Positions 1 through 7,974 of a stretch of DNA of 64,000 nucleotides are shown here, one piece after another. The DNA is from Streptomyces endocoffeicus (lineage in GTDB: Bacteria; Actinomycetota; Actinomycetes; Streptomycetales; Streptomycetaceae), in assembly GCF_016741935.1 (NCBI RefSeq), contig NZ_JAERRG010000019.1, positions 1-64,000 of the forward strand, read 5' to 3'. Position 1 is the first letter of the stretch. The number at the start of each line of letters is the position of its first letter. The notes beneath the pieces are model-generated. The model was not told the origin of the DNA and searched no databases. It worked only from the letters and a program-made list of their open reading frames with translations. A program made the translations under genes and the position numbers.

Positions 1-30
1 CCTCTCGGCCGCCGGGCCCCGGGCGTTCGT

Positions 31-852
31 TCAGCCCTTCACCGCGCCGGAGAGCATGCCGGAGATGAAGTGCCGTTGCAGGAAGACATACGAGGCGACG
101 ACCGGCAGGGCGACGATGATGGACGCGGCCGCCAGCACGGAGTACTGGGTGGTGTGCTCGCTCTGGAAGAAGGCCAGGCCGAGCGGTGCGGTGCGCTTGC
201 TCTCGTCGGTGATCATGACCAGCGGGAGCAGGAACTCGTTCCAGGTCCACATGAACACCAGCATCGCCATCGTCACCAGCGCCGGACGGCTGGTGGGCAC
301 CAGGATCCGCCACAGCAGCCGCCAGTCGGACGCCCCGTCCAGGCGCGCCGCCTCGATGACACTGACCGGCACCGAGCGGAAGAAGTTGCGCATCCAGAAG
401 ACGCCGAAGGCGAGGGACTGGGCGGTCTGCGGGAGGATCAGCGACCAGTAGGAGTCGGTGAGTCCGGTGTCGCGCAGGTTGAAGTAGAGCGGGATGACGA
501 AGGCCTCGGGCGGCACCATCAGCCCGATGAGGGTGATGTAGAAGAGGGCTGACCGGCCGGGGTAGTCGAAGTGCGCGAAGGAGAAGCCCGCCAGGATCGC
601 CAGGACGGCCGTCAGGACCACCACCGAGACCGCGACCAGCAGGCTGGAGGTCAGATAGGTGGCGAAGTGGCCCTGGCGCCAAGCGGTGGAGAAGTTGCCC
701 AGGTCCAGGTGGCGAGGCCAGGTGAAGGAGGGCCCGGACTCCGCGGCGGGGGTCAGCGCGGACGACACCACGCCGATCAGCGGCAGCAGGGCCAGCGCGG
801 CGAAGAGGGTGAGGATGGCGTAGTTGAGCACGCGTTCGCGGCTGGAGATCAC
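31..852 (-). CDS. Sugar ABC transporter permease, MalG type
   Basis: Inner-membrane permease of a CUT1-type ABC sugar importer; with the next gene it forms the channel. The 273-residue protein has about six hydrophobic segments, the first near residues 10-28, and the cytoplasmic EAA loop that docks the ATPase reads EAARLDGASDWRLL from residue 167. The GTG start overlaps the stop of the upstream permease gene, so the two are probably translationally coupled. No ATPase gene lies in the cluster; Streptomyces CUT1 importers commonly share one encoded elsewhere (MsiK), and the same is inferred here. The substrate cannot be read from the sequence; the neighbouring GH4 glycosidase and PfkB kinase suggest a small glycoside. 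Confidence 0.93.
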   Translation of the reverse strand: MISSRERVLNYAILTLFAALALLPLIGVVSSALTPAAESGPSFTWPRHLDLGNFSTAWRQGHFATYLTSSLLVAVSVVVLTAVLAILAGFSFAHFDYPGRSALFYITLIGLMVPPEAFVIPLYFNLRDTGLTDSYWSLILPQTAQSLAFGVFWMRNFFRSVPVSVIEAARLDGASDWRLLWRILVPTSRPALVTMAMLVFMWTWNEFLLPLVMITDESKRTAPLGLAFFQSEHTTQYSVLAAASIIVALPVVASYVFLQRHFISGMLSGAVKG

Positions 853-1799
853 GTCTCGTCCTCCTGTGGCTGGACCTTGGTGATCAGGAAGGTGAGAAGG
901 AGGATCACCGCGGTCAGGGTGACGGCGATGGCGCAGGCCGAGCCGACCTGGCCGGTGCCGAAGGCCCGGTTGTAGACCTCGTAGGCGGGCAGGCTGGTGG
1001 CGTTGCCCGGGCCGCCGTGGGTGGCGACGTACACCAGGTCGAAGGTGCGCAGGGCGGCGATCACGGTGAGGGTGAGCGCGACGGTGATCTGTCCGCGCAG
1101 TCCGGGCAGGGTGACGGCGAAGAACTCCCGCACCGGGCCTGCCCCGTCCAGCTTCGCCGCCTCGTAGAGCTCCGCCGGGATCTGCCCGATGCCGGCGATG
1201 AACAGCACCAGGCACAGGCCGATCTCCAGCCAGGTGCCGATGAGTCCGACGGCGGGCAGGGCGGTGGAGAAGTCGCCGAGCCAGGGGCGGGCGACCGACT
1301 CCAGTCCGATGGCGCGCAGCGCGGTGTTGAGCACGCCGTCGGGAGCGTAGATCGCCGTCCAGGCGGTGGCGGTCACGACCATCGCGACCACCTGCGGCAG
1401 GAAGATCATCGCGCGGAAGACGGAGACGCCGCGGAGCCGGCCGGCCCGCGTGGTGACCGCGGCGAGCATCAGGGCGAGCGCGATCGGGATGACGGAGAAG
1501 AACAGGATCAGGATGAAGGAGTGGAGGAAGCCCGCGCGCAGCCGCGGGTCGCGGGCGATCTCGGTGTAGTTGTCGAACCCCGCCCAGGTGGAGACGGAGA
1601 TTCCGTCCCAGTGGAAGAGGGAGATCTGCACCAGCTGGCCGAGTGGGACCAGCAGGAAGACCGTGAGGACGATCAGGGCGGGAAGGGCGTAGAGGTAGCC
1701 CTTCCACTGGACGACGCGGCCGCGGCGCCGGACCGGCTCCCGGGTGGGGGCGCCGGCCGGGCGCTTGCGTGCCGTCGGGCGGTGTGCGGTGGCGGCCAT
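849..1799 (-). CDS. Sugar ABC transporter permease, MalF type
   Basis: Second permease subunit of the same importer, 316 residues. A basic cytoplasmic N-terminus (residues 1-33) is followed by six hydrophobic segments, the first at about 34-56. The EAA motif EAAKLDGAGPVREFF begins at residue 213, as expected for the binding-protein-dependent permease family. The chosen ATG follows the stop of the binding-protein gene by about 11 bases; upstream in-frame codons would run back into that gene. Gene order binding protein, MalF-like, MalG-like is the standard CUT1 operon order. Confidence 0.93.
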   Translation of the reverse strand: MAATAHRPTARKRPAGAPTREPVRRRGRVVQWKGYLYALPALIVLTVFLLVPLGQLVQISLFHWDGISVSTWAGFDNYTEIARDPRLRAGFLHSFILILFFSVIPIALALMLAAVTTRAGRLRGVSVFRAMIFLPQVVAMVVTATAWTAIYAPDGVLNTALRAIGLESVARPWLGDFSTALPAVGLIGTWLEIGLCLVLFIAGIGQIPAELYEAAKLDGAGPVREFFAVTLPGLRGQITVALTLTVIAALRTFDLVYVATHGGPGNATSLPAYEVYNRAFGTGQVGSACAIAVTLTAVILLLTFLITKVQPQEDET

Positions 1800-1810
1800 G
1801 GCGTTGGGGT

Positions 1811-3193
1811 CTACCTGCTGTTCTGGAAGGACGCGTAGTCGGACTGGAGTCGGCTGGTGAACGCCTTGGGGGTGAGGTGTCCCGCGGTCAGCTCCTGGAC
1901 GGCGGCGGTGAGGGTGTCGTAGAAGGTCGGGGTGGTGTAGTCGAGGTAGGGAAGCAGTCCGTCCTTCTCGCTCACGGCCTTCCACCGGGTGAGGATGTCC
2001 GCGTCGACGGTGCCGGGTGCCGGCTTGTAGTCGGCCGGGGGAAGGGCCGGCAGGTTGCCGTGGGTGGCGGCGGCCTTCATGCCGTTCTTGTTGACGAGGA
2101 AGTCGATGTACGCGCCGGCGACGTCCGGGTGCTTGGACTTGGAGGTCACGGACCATGCGAGGCCCTCGCCGCCCTGGGTGAGCGGGGGCTGCCCGGCGGT
2201 GGGGCTGAGCGCGGTGAAGCCGACGTTCTTCTTCATCTTCGGGGCGAGGGCGGCCGACTGCCAGGTGCCCTCCAGGAGGAACAGGGACTTGCCCTGCCCG
2301 AAGGAGGCGACGGCCTGGTCCTTGCTCTTGCCGTTGAAGCCGGAGCCCAGGTACCCCTTGTCGGCCCAGCGGCGCAGCGTGGTCGCGGCCTTGAGGGTGC
2401 CGGAGTCCGTCCACTTGGCGTCGCCCTCGTCGAAGACGAGCTTGCGGACCTCGGACTTCCCGGCGGCGAGGGCCTGGATGACGCCGAAGATGTGGATGCC
2501 CGGGCTCTTGTCGGAGTCGCCGTAGGAAAGGGGCTGCAGGCCCGACGACTTGGCCTTGGCCAGTGCGGTCTCGAAGCCGGTGGGCGTGGTGGGCACGGGC
2601 AGGCCGAGCGACTTCAGCTTGGCCTTGTTGTAGTAGATGCCGATGATCTCACCGGTCTGCGAGACGCCGTACAGATTGCCGGTCTCCCAGGTCTTGCCGT
2701 CGGGGGTGAAGCGGTTGAGGTCGAGCAGCTGGGACGGGAAGGCGGTGTCCCAGCCGTAGGCCTTGGCGTAGCGGTCCACCGGCTGCAGCAGCTTGGCCTT
2801 CACGAAGGCGCCCATGTCGGGGTAGCCCTGGTTCGCCTGGACGACGTCGGGCGGGTTGGCGGAGGACAGGGCGAGTTTCAGCGTGGTCTTGAGGTCGGTG
2901 AAGGACCGGGAGACGCGCTTGATGGTGACGTTCGGATACTTCGCCATGAACGCCTTGTTGAGCGCCTCAGTGGAGGCGTTGGCGCCCGGGTCGGTGTTCT
3001 GGTCCCACACGGTGAGGGTGACCTTCCCGGCCTTGGCGGGGTCGGTGGCGACCGGGCCCGAGGTCTTGGCGCTGGTGGCCGACCCGTCGCTCGGGCCGGG
3101 GGAGCAGGCCGCGACACCGGTCAGGACACCGGTGGCGAGCGCCGCCGCGGCTATGAGGCGCCGACGGGGGCGTCGTGGGGTTCTCTCGACCAT
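1811..3193 (-). CDS. Sugar-binding lipoprotein of ABC transporter
   Basis: Extracellular solute-binding protein, family 1, that delivers sugar to the two permeases downstream. The 460-residue product begins with a basic N-region and hydrophobic core ending in a lipobox (VLTGVAAC), so Cys30 should be lipidated and the protein anchored to the outer membrane face. The mature part has the usual features of the family (LTVWDQN near the start, PDVVQANQGYPDMGAFVKA, a GEGLAWSV stretch). The ATG is preceded by AGGAGG at good spacing, which decides the start; the frame stays open for another 400 bases upstream but only through tandem repeats and antisense-unrelated pfkB sequence. Confidence 0.94.
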   Translation of the reverse strand: MVERTPRRPRRRLIAAAALATGVLTGVAACSPGPSDGSATSAKTSGPVATDPAKAGKVTLTVWDQNTDPGANASTEALNKAFMAKYPNVTIKRVSRSFTDLKTTLKLALSSANPPDVVQANQGYPDMGAFVKAKLLQPVDRYAKAYGWDTAFPSQLLDLNRFTPDGKTWETGNLYGVSQTGEIIGIYYNKAKLKSLGLPVPTTPTGFETALAKAKSSGLQPLSYGDSDKSPGIHIFGVIQALAAGKSEVRKLVFDEGDAKWTDSGTLKAATTLRRWADKGYLGSGFNGKSKDQAVASFGQGKSLFLLEGTWQSAALAPKMKKNVGFTALSPTAGQPPLTQGGEGLAWSVTSKSKHPDVAGAYIDFLVNKNGMKAAATHGNLPALPPADYKPAPGTVDADILTRWKAVSEKDGLLPYLDYTTPTFYDTLTAAVQELTAGHLTPKAFTSRLQSDYASFQNSR

Positions 3194-3205
3194 GGGGTGG
3201 TCCTC

Positions 3206-3240
3206 CTGGTGCTGGTGCTGGTGCTGGTGCTGGTGCTGGG
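3206..3240. repeat. CTGGTG hexamer array in leader of binding-protein gene
   Basis: Five perfect CTGGTG units sit directly upstream of the Shine-Dalgarno sequence of the binding-protein gene, so they would be part of its 5' untranslated RNA. They run into the larger 40-bp repeat block. Confidence 0.8.
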
Positions 3241-3400
3241 GGTGCGGTTGGTGCTGAGGGTGCGGCCGCCCGGGGGTGGGGGTGCGGTTGGTGCTGAGGG
3301 TGCGGCCGCCCGGGGGTGGGGGTGCGGTTGGTGCTGAGGGTGCGGCCGCCCGGGGGTGGGGGTGCGGTTGATGCTGTGGGGTGCGGCCGCCCGGGGCCGG
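3241..3400. repeat. 40-bp tandem repeat, three exact copies plus one degenerate
   Basis: Units starting at 3241, 3281 and 3321 are identical over 40 bp; the unit at 3361 has several differences. Each contains GCGGCCGCC followed by a G-rich run. The block fills most of the 266-bp gap between the pfkB gene and the binding-protein gene on the same strand, and so lies in the leader or promoter of the transporter genes. Confidence 0.92.
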
Positions 3401-3459
3401 GGCGGCGTCTGTCGGATGCGGCGGGGCGCGGTCGTCCGCCCCGGACCGAATCCCGGGAG

Positions 3460-4407
3460 CTACGGCTTGATCGCACGTATGCGGATGAGGTCCGCGTCCG
3501 GAATCCGGGGGGTGCGTTCGAGGAAGGCGTCGATCGCCTCCCAGTGCGGTGCGCTGTTCGCGCCGCCCAGGCTCTGCACCGACAGGGCGGCGCACAGTCC
3601 GGCGAAGCGGAGCCGGGTGGCGAGGGGCCAGTCGTGGTTCAGGCCGGTGATCAGTCCCGCGGTGAACACATCACCGGCGCCGGTGGGATCGACGGCCGGC
3701 ACCCGGGGAACGGCGACCCGGACCAGCTCGCCGGTGTCGCCGTCCACCGCGACCGCGCCGTGCCCGCCATCGGTCACGACGACGTCGGGCACATGGTCGG
3801 CGAGGACCTTCACGGCCTCCTCGACCGTCTCCGTGCGGGTGTAGCTCGTCGCCTCGACGGCATTGCAGACGAACACGTCGACCTCGGCGAGGCGGGTGAG
3901 CAGATCCCGTGACCACTGGCCGGTGGGGTCCCAGCCGACGCCGCCCACCACACGGGTGCCGCGGGCGCGGAACTCGGCCGCCCAGGCGGGCAGCGGCCGT
4001 CCGATCCCGAGTTGCAGGAAGCGGACGTCGGGCCGTTCGCCCTCCCACACCTCAGGGCGCAGGGCCCCCTTCTCCTCGTAGGTGAGGAAGGCGCGGTCGT
4101 GTTCCTGGGTCACCGCGACCGTGACCGGGGTGTGCACGGCGGGGTCGCGGCGCAGCCAGGTCGGGTCCAGGTTCTTCTCGGCCGCGAGCCGGGCGGCGAG
4201 GTGCTCGCCGAAGAGGTCGGTGCCGATCACCCCCAGGATTCCGGTCCGCAGTCCGAGGCGGGCGGTGGCGACGGCGCGGTTCGCGGTTCCCCCGGGGGAG
4301 ACCGCGAACCGGTCGGCGTACACCTCGGTTCCTGGGGTGGGCAGGTGGGGGATGCCGCCGAAGACGAGGTCGCAGAAGACCTCGCCCGCGAAGAGCACGT
4401 CGAGCAC
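3460..4407 (-). CDS. PfkB-family carbohydrate kinase
   Basis: Cytoplasmic ribokinase/fructokinase-type sugar kinase of 315 residues. The N-terminal family signature is represented by SPGGTANRAVATARLG (about residues 37-52), which binds the sugar, and the C-terminal signature DPTGAGDVFTAGLI carries the anion hole and catalytic base Asp246. A GTG with an AAAGAGG ribosome-binding site eight bases upstream is preferred over an ATG 14 codons earlier. It is the first gene of the minus-strand transport group and is divergent from deoR, so it probably phosphorylates the imported sugar or a product of it. The exact sugar is unknown. Confidence 0.9.
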   Translation of the reverse strand: MLDVLFAGEVFCDLVFGGIPHLPTPGTEVYADRFAVSPGGTANRAVATARLGLRTGILGVIGTDLFGEHLAARLAAEKNLDPTWLRRDPAVHTPVTVAVTQEHDRAFLTYEEKGALRPEVWEGERPDVRFLQLGIGRPLPAWAAEFRARGTRVVGGVGWDPTGQWSRDLLTRLAEVDVFVCNAVEATSYTRTETVEEAVKVLADHVPDVVVTDGGHGAVAVDGDTGELVRVAVPRVPAVDPTGAGDVFTAGLITGLNHDWPLATRLRFAGLCAALSVQSLGGANSAPHWEAIDAFLERTPRIPDADLIRIRAIKP

Positions 4408-4470
4408 GGAGACCGCCTCTTTCCGGTGCGACCACGGTGAAGTGCTCAACTATGAGCACCGCCCCTACGG

Positions 4471-4530
4471 AATGACAAGAGTCGATCAGCAACGAGAATG
4501 TCTCTTGTCGTTATGACTGACTTCAGTCAT
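4471..4530. promoter_or_regulatory. Divergent pfkB/deoR operator region with two inverted repeats
   Basis: Two dyads are visible. First, AATGACAAGAG (4471-4481) is repeated inverted as AACGACAAGAG (minus strand, 4512-4502), 10 of 11 bases matching, with about 20 bases between. Second, ATGACTGA-CT-TCAGTCAT (4513-4530) is a perfect 8-bp dyad. Both lie between the divergent starts, where the local DeoR protein would be expected to bind. Binding is inferred, not shown. Confidence 0.65.
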
Positions 4531-4549
4531 GCGGTGCTATCGTCATTGC

Positions 4550-5332
4550 GTGACCTCACGCAAACGACATGCGAAGATCGTCGAGTCACTCCGGTCCACC
4601 GGAGTGGCCTCGGTACGCGAGCTCGCCGAAAACCTCCAGGTCAGCGAGTCCACGATTCGCCGGGACCTGACCCTCCTCGACCGCAACGGCGAGCTGCTCC
4701 GCACCTACGGCGGGGCGGCCCTGCCGCGCGGGTCCGCGGAAGCCGCCGAAACGGAGGCGGAGCGCGAGATCCCGCTCGACGTAGTCATGTCACGCCACCA
4801 GGTGCTGAAGGACGCGATCGCCGAGGAGGCCGTGAAGCTGGTCGAGGACGACAGCGTGATCGTCCTCGACATCGGAACCACCCCTCTGGCCATCGCTCGC
4901 CGGCTGCGGGGCCGTCCCGTCACCGTCATCACCAGCAGCCTGCCGGTGCTCGACGTACTCCGCGACGACGACGCCGTACGGCTGGTGATGCTCGGTGGCG
5001 TGCTGCGCCGCAACTACCAGTCCCTGGTCGGCTCCCTCACCGAGCAGGCACTCCGCCAGGTCAGCGCCGACCTGCTCTTCCTGAGCTGCACCGGGGTGCG
5101 GCCCAACGGCCATGTGGTGGACAACATGGCCGTCGAGGCCCCCCTGAAACAGGCCATGATCGAGACGGCCGGGAAGGTCGTCCTGGTCGCCGCCGAGACC
5201 AAGTTCCCCGGCACCGGATCGCTGCGCGTGTGCTCGCTCTCCGATCTCGACGTCCTGATCACCACCAGCGGTGCCGACCCCAACACGCTCCAGCTCTGCC
5301 GCGAGGCGGACGGAAAGGTGATACTCGCATGA
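4550..5332 (+). CDS. DeoR-family transcriptional regulator
   Basis: Sugar-responsive repressor of about 260 residues. An N-terminal DeoR winged helix (SVRELAENLQVSESTIRRDL, about residues 21-40, then RTYGGA) is followed by the DeoR effector domain with the IGTTPLAIA and GGVLRRNYQSLVG phosphosugar-binding signatures. I take the GTG at the first base given; there is no clear Shine-Dalgarno sequence and a TATCGT hexamer ends six bases before it, so the transcript may be leaderless. A start seven codons upstream is possible. It overlaps the GH4 gene by four bases (ATGA) and is divergent from pfkB, which suggests it controls both arms of this sugar cluster. Confidence 0.92.
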   Translation: MTSRKRHAKIVESLRSTGVASVRELAENLQVSESTIRRDLTLLDRNGELLRTYGGAALPRGSAEAAETEAEREIPLDVVMSRHQVLKDAIAEEAVKLVEDDSVIVLDIGTTPLAIARRLRGRPVTVITSSLPVLDVLRDDDAVRLVMLGGVLRRNYQSLVGSLTEQALRQVSADLLFLSCTGVRPNGHVVDNMAVEAPLKQAMIETAGKVVLVAAETKFPGTGSLRVCSLSDLDVLITTSGADPNTLQLCREADGKVILA

Positions 5333-6696
5333 AGTTGACCGTCCTCGGCGGTGGCGGATTCCGCGTGCCATACGTCTACCAGGCCCTGCTGCACGATCAG
5401 GGTTCCCCCCGTATCGACGATGTGTGGCTGTACGACACCGACCCGGCCCGGCTCAAGGCCATGGCCGAAGTGCTCGCCCAGTTCGCCGACGGCCATGCCG
5501 AAGCGCCCAGGGTGACGGTCACCACGTCGCTCGACGACGCCCTGGAGGGCAGCGACTTCGTGTTCGCCGCCATCCGTGTGGGCGGGCTTACGGGGCGGAT
5601 GTGTGACGAGCGGGTCGCCCTCGACCTCGACGTCCTCGGCCAGGAGACCACCGGCCCGGGTGGTCTGGCCTATGGGCTGCGCACCATCCCCGTCATGCTC
5701 GACATCGCGCACCGGGTGCGGCGGCTGGCCCCGCACGCCTACGTCATCAACTTCACCAACCCGGCCGGCATGATCACCGAGGCGATGCAGAGCGTCCTCG
5801 GCGATCGGGTCCTCGGCATCTGCGACACGCCGTCAGGCCTGGGCCGCCGCATCGCCACGACCCTCGGCCTCGACCCGTCCCGGGCCCAGTTCGACTACGT
5901 CGGCCTCAACCACCTCGGCTGGATGCGCCGCGTGCTGCACGACGGCGAGGACATCCTGCCCCGGCTGCTCGCCGACGAGCGCCTCGGCGACCTGGAGGAG
6001 GGCGTTGTCTTCGGGCGCGAGTGGCTGCGCGACCTCGGCCTGATCCCCAACGAGTACCTGTACTACTACTACTTCAACCGCGAGGCCGTACGGTCCATCC
6101 TCGACGCTCCGCAGACCCGCGGCGAGTTCCTCGCACGCCAGCAGCAGGAGTTCTACCAGCGGGTGACGGAGGCAGCCGGGGGCGCGGCCGTGTCGCTGTG
6201 GCGGAAGACCATCGCCGACCGCAGCGCCAACTACATGGCGGAGGCCAAGGGCGCCGTCCAGGGCGAGGCCCAACCGGACGAGGACTTCCGGCCGGACCCC
6301 GCGCACCAGGGGTATGCCGGGGTCGCCCTCGCGGTGATGGCCGCGATCAGCCGCAATGAACGCGCCACGATGATCCTCAATGTGCGCAACGGAACCACCG
6401 TCTCCGCCCTTCCCCACGACGCCGTCGTCGAGGTGCCCGTGACCGTTGACGCGGGCGGTGTCCACCCGCACACCATCACCCAGCCCGACCTGCACCAAGC
6501 AGGGCTGATGCAGCAGGTCAAGGCGGTCGAGCGGCTCACCATCAGCGCCGCTGTCACCGGCTCCCGGACCGATGCCGCGAAGGCGTTCTCCCTCCACCCG
6601 CTGGTCGACTCGGTGACCGTCGGCCGCAAGCTGCTCGACGGCTACATCGACCGCATCCCCGAAGTGGCCGAGGTCTTCGGCGGCAAGACGTCCTAG
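5329..6696 (+). CDS. GH4-family NAD-dependent glycosidase
   Basis: Cytoplasmic glycoside hydrolase family 4 enzyme of 455 residues; such enzymes cleave (often phosphorylated) glycosides by a redox mechanism using NAD and a divalent metal. Visible landmarks are an N-terminal Rossmann glycine stretch (VLGGGGFRVPYVYQAL), NFTNPAG at 141-147, the metal-ligand motif CDTP at 165-168 and VGLNHLGW with His195. Database-style naming would be 6-phospho-beta-glucosidase, but the CDTP motif is not the CNVP of that subgroup, so specificity is open. It is coupled to deoR by a four-base overlap and ends just before a strong hairpin. Confidence 0.88.
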   Translation: MKLTVLGGGGFRVPYVYQALLHDQGSPRIDDVWLYDTDPARLKAMAEVLAQFADGHAEAPRVTVTTSLDDALEGSDFVFAAIRVGGLTGRMCDERVALDLDVLGQETTGPGGLAYGLRTIPVMLDIAHRVRRLAPHAYVINFTNPAGMITEAMQSVLGDRVLGICDTPSGLGRRIATTLGLDPSRAQFDYVGLNHLGWMRRVLHDGEDILPRLLADERLGDLEEGVVFGREWLRDLGLIPNEYLYYYYFNREAVRSILDAPQTRGEFLARQQQEFYQRVTEAAGGAAVSLWRKTIADRSANYMAEAKGAVQGEAQPDEDFRPDPAHQGYAGVALAVMAAISRNERATMILNVRNGTTVSALPHDAVVEVPVTVDAGGVHPHTITQPDLHQAGLMQQVKAVERLTISAAVTGSRTDAAKAFSLHPLVDSVTVGRKLLDGYIDRIPEVAEVFGGKTS

Positions 6697-6715
6697 GTGT
6701 GTTGTCCGGCGACAA

Positions 6716-6744
6716 GGCCCGGCGGCCGCCTCGGCCGCCGGGCC
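6716..6744. terminator. Bidirectional hairpin terminator
   Basis: Perfect 11-bp stem GGCCCGGCGGC / GCCGCCGGGCC with a seven-base loop, between the convergent GH4 gene and the PL7 pseudogene. No T-run follows, as is common in Streptomyces. Confidence 0.8.
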
Positions 6745-6761
6745 CCGCGGGCTCAGTCGGC

Positions 6762-7588
6762 TCAGCCGTGGGAGACGGTCAGCCCGTAGAAGCCGACGCG
6801 TGCTCCGTTCGTCGTGCTGTCGGAGGACGACTGGTTGTACGAGCCCGCCTTGAAGTACTGCTTGTACGGGAAGAAGGACGACGGGATGTCGTAGTGCGTC
6901 GTGCTGCCGTTGACCGTCAGGTCGATGGTGTCGCCGCCGGAGACGCCGATCGTGTAGTTCCATGTCTTGCCGACCGACACATGGCCCACGTTGTGCAGCG
7001 TCTGGCCGCCGTCGGGGGAGTTCTCGGTGCCGAGGACGATGTCGCCGTTGGCGCGGTAGTACAGCTCCACCAGCGGCTTCGTGGAGGAGCCGCCCGAGCC
7101 GAGGTGGATCTGGCCGACGCAGACGTTCTTCGTCACCGACACCACGCGCAGCGTCGCCTGCAGCTTGTGCGAGCCGCCGAGCGACCAGTCCGCGGCGCCG
7201 CCGTCGCGGTTCATCTCGCGCAGCTCGGAGCGGGCGTAGTTGGAGTTCGGGGTGGTGACGCCCTTTTCGGGCGCCCAGAACGTCATCGCCCCGTCGCGCT
7301 TGTCGGTGTAGAAGTAGTCGTCCTGGAATCCGCTCGCCCCCTGGAGCCGGGACGAGGGGATGGTCGTCGGCTTGCCGGGGGAGCCGACCGGCTCCTGGAG
7401 TTGCCACACCGAGAGGTCGAAGTTGCCGCCCGGCGCCTTCGACGGGTCGGCGGAGACGGCCGTGGGGAGGCGGCCGTGGGAGAGGCGCCGGCGGCCGTGG
7501 GGGAGGCGCCGGCGGGGACCGCGAGGGCCAGGCCACCGAGGACGGTGGTCACGGTCGCCAGCGCGGTGAGCAGCGTACGGATGCGCAT
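6762..7588 (-). pseudogene. Secreted polysaccharide lyase (PL7, alginate-lyase-like), frameshifted
   Basis: The mature part (APGGNFDLSVWQLQEPVGSP through HYDIPSSFFPYKQYFKAG to GARVGFYGLTVSHG) matches PL7/alginate-lyase-like secreted enzymes that cleave uronate polymers; the YARSELRE and PYKQYFKAG stretches are typical. The Sec signal peptide (MRIRTLLTALATVTTVLGG, cleavage near VPAGA) lies in another reading frame. The shift maps to a G run of four at 7464-7467, inside a 21-bp repeat whose intact sister copy has five; one added base restores a continuous reading ASPTAVSADPSKAPGG. Ribosome-binding site GGGAAGG and a good promoter remain. It is either a recent pseudogene, a slippage-variable gene or a sequencing error. 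Confidence 0.82.
7458..7513. repeat. 21-bp repeat (two copies plus a short third) at the PL7 frameshift
   Basis: GGCCGTGGGAGAGGCGCCGGC (21 bp, written here to show the unit in two parts: GGCCGTGGGAGA and GGCGCCGGC) at 7472-7492 is followed by a near-identical copy at 7493-7513; a truncated copy at 7458-7471 holds the four-G run that breaks the frame. On the coding strand the units encode ASPTA. Confidence 0.85.
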
Positions 7589-7677
7589 GGGAATTGCCTT
7601 CCCGTGGGGGGTTGGTATGGACCGAGGTCCATGTATGTGAAGCTTGTGTTTTGTTGTGAACGCCACGATGTGACGAG

Positions 7678-7706
7678 ACCGTAGAGTCGTGGTGTGTCCG
7701 CGTCAA
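7678..7706 (-). promoter_or_regulatory. Vegetative-type promoter of the PL7 gene
   Basis: On the minus strand TTGACG (7706-7701), a 17-bp spacer and TACGGT (7683-7678) match a principal-sigma promoter; initiation near 7671 would give a leader of about 83 bases. The promoter looks intact although the gene is frameshifted. Confidence 0.6.
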
Positions 7707-7974
7707 TCCTTCGGTGGGCGGAGTTACGCGTCGGCTCGCAAAACCATGTGTCACCCGGCCACGCCCTGCGCTATGTTCCGCGTGGCGATTCCCCCACCTG
7801 TCATCAAAGGACTGAAGCCCATGGACTCGGCGTCCCCCAGCGGCCGCCGTCGGCACTGAACGATCGGTGCCAACAGCCCGTCTCCACATGTCTCCTCACG
7901 GCGGCCCCACGCATCCGTACACCGCTTCCTTCCGCGGCGCCTTCCGCCGCGTTGATCCGTGAGGTCACTTCACC
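7707..7974. other. Intergenic region, no gene recognised
   Basis: The stretch between the PL7 promoter and the acetyltransferase shows no convincing coding sequence or RNA gene. It should carry the acetyltransferase promoter, but no clear -35/-10 pair was identified. Confidence 0.5.

Noticed and set aside
3241..3400. CRISPR array
   Set aside because: The 40-bp units are contiguous with no spacers and no cas genes are nearby.
3193..3595. In-frame upstream extension of the binding-protein gene to an ATG near 3595
   Set aside because: It runs through the tandem repeats and into the pfkB coding region on the same strand; the downstream ATG has a strong ribosome-binding site and a complete lipoprotein signal.
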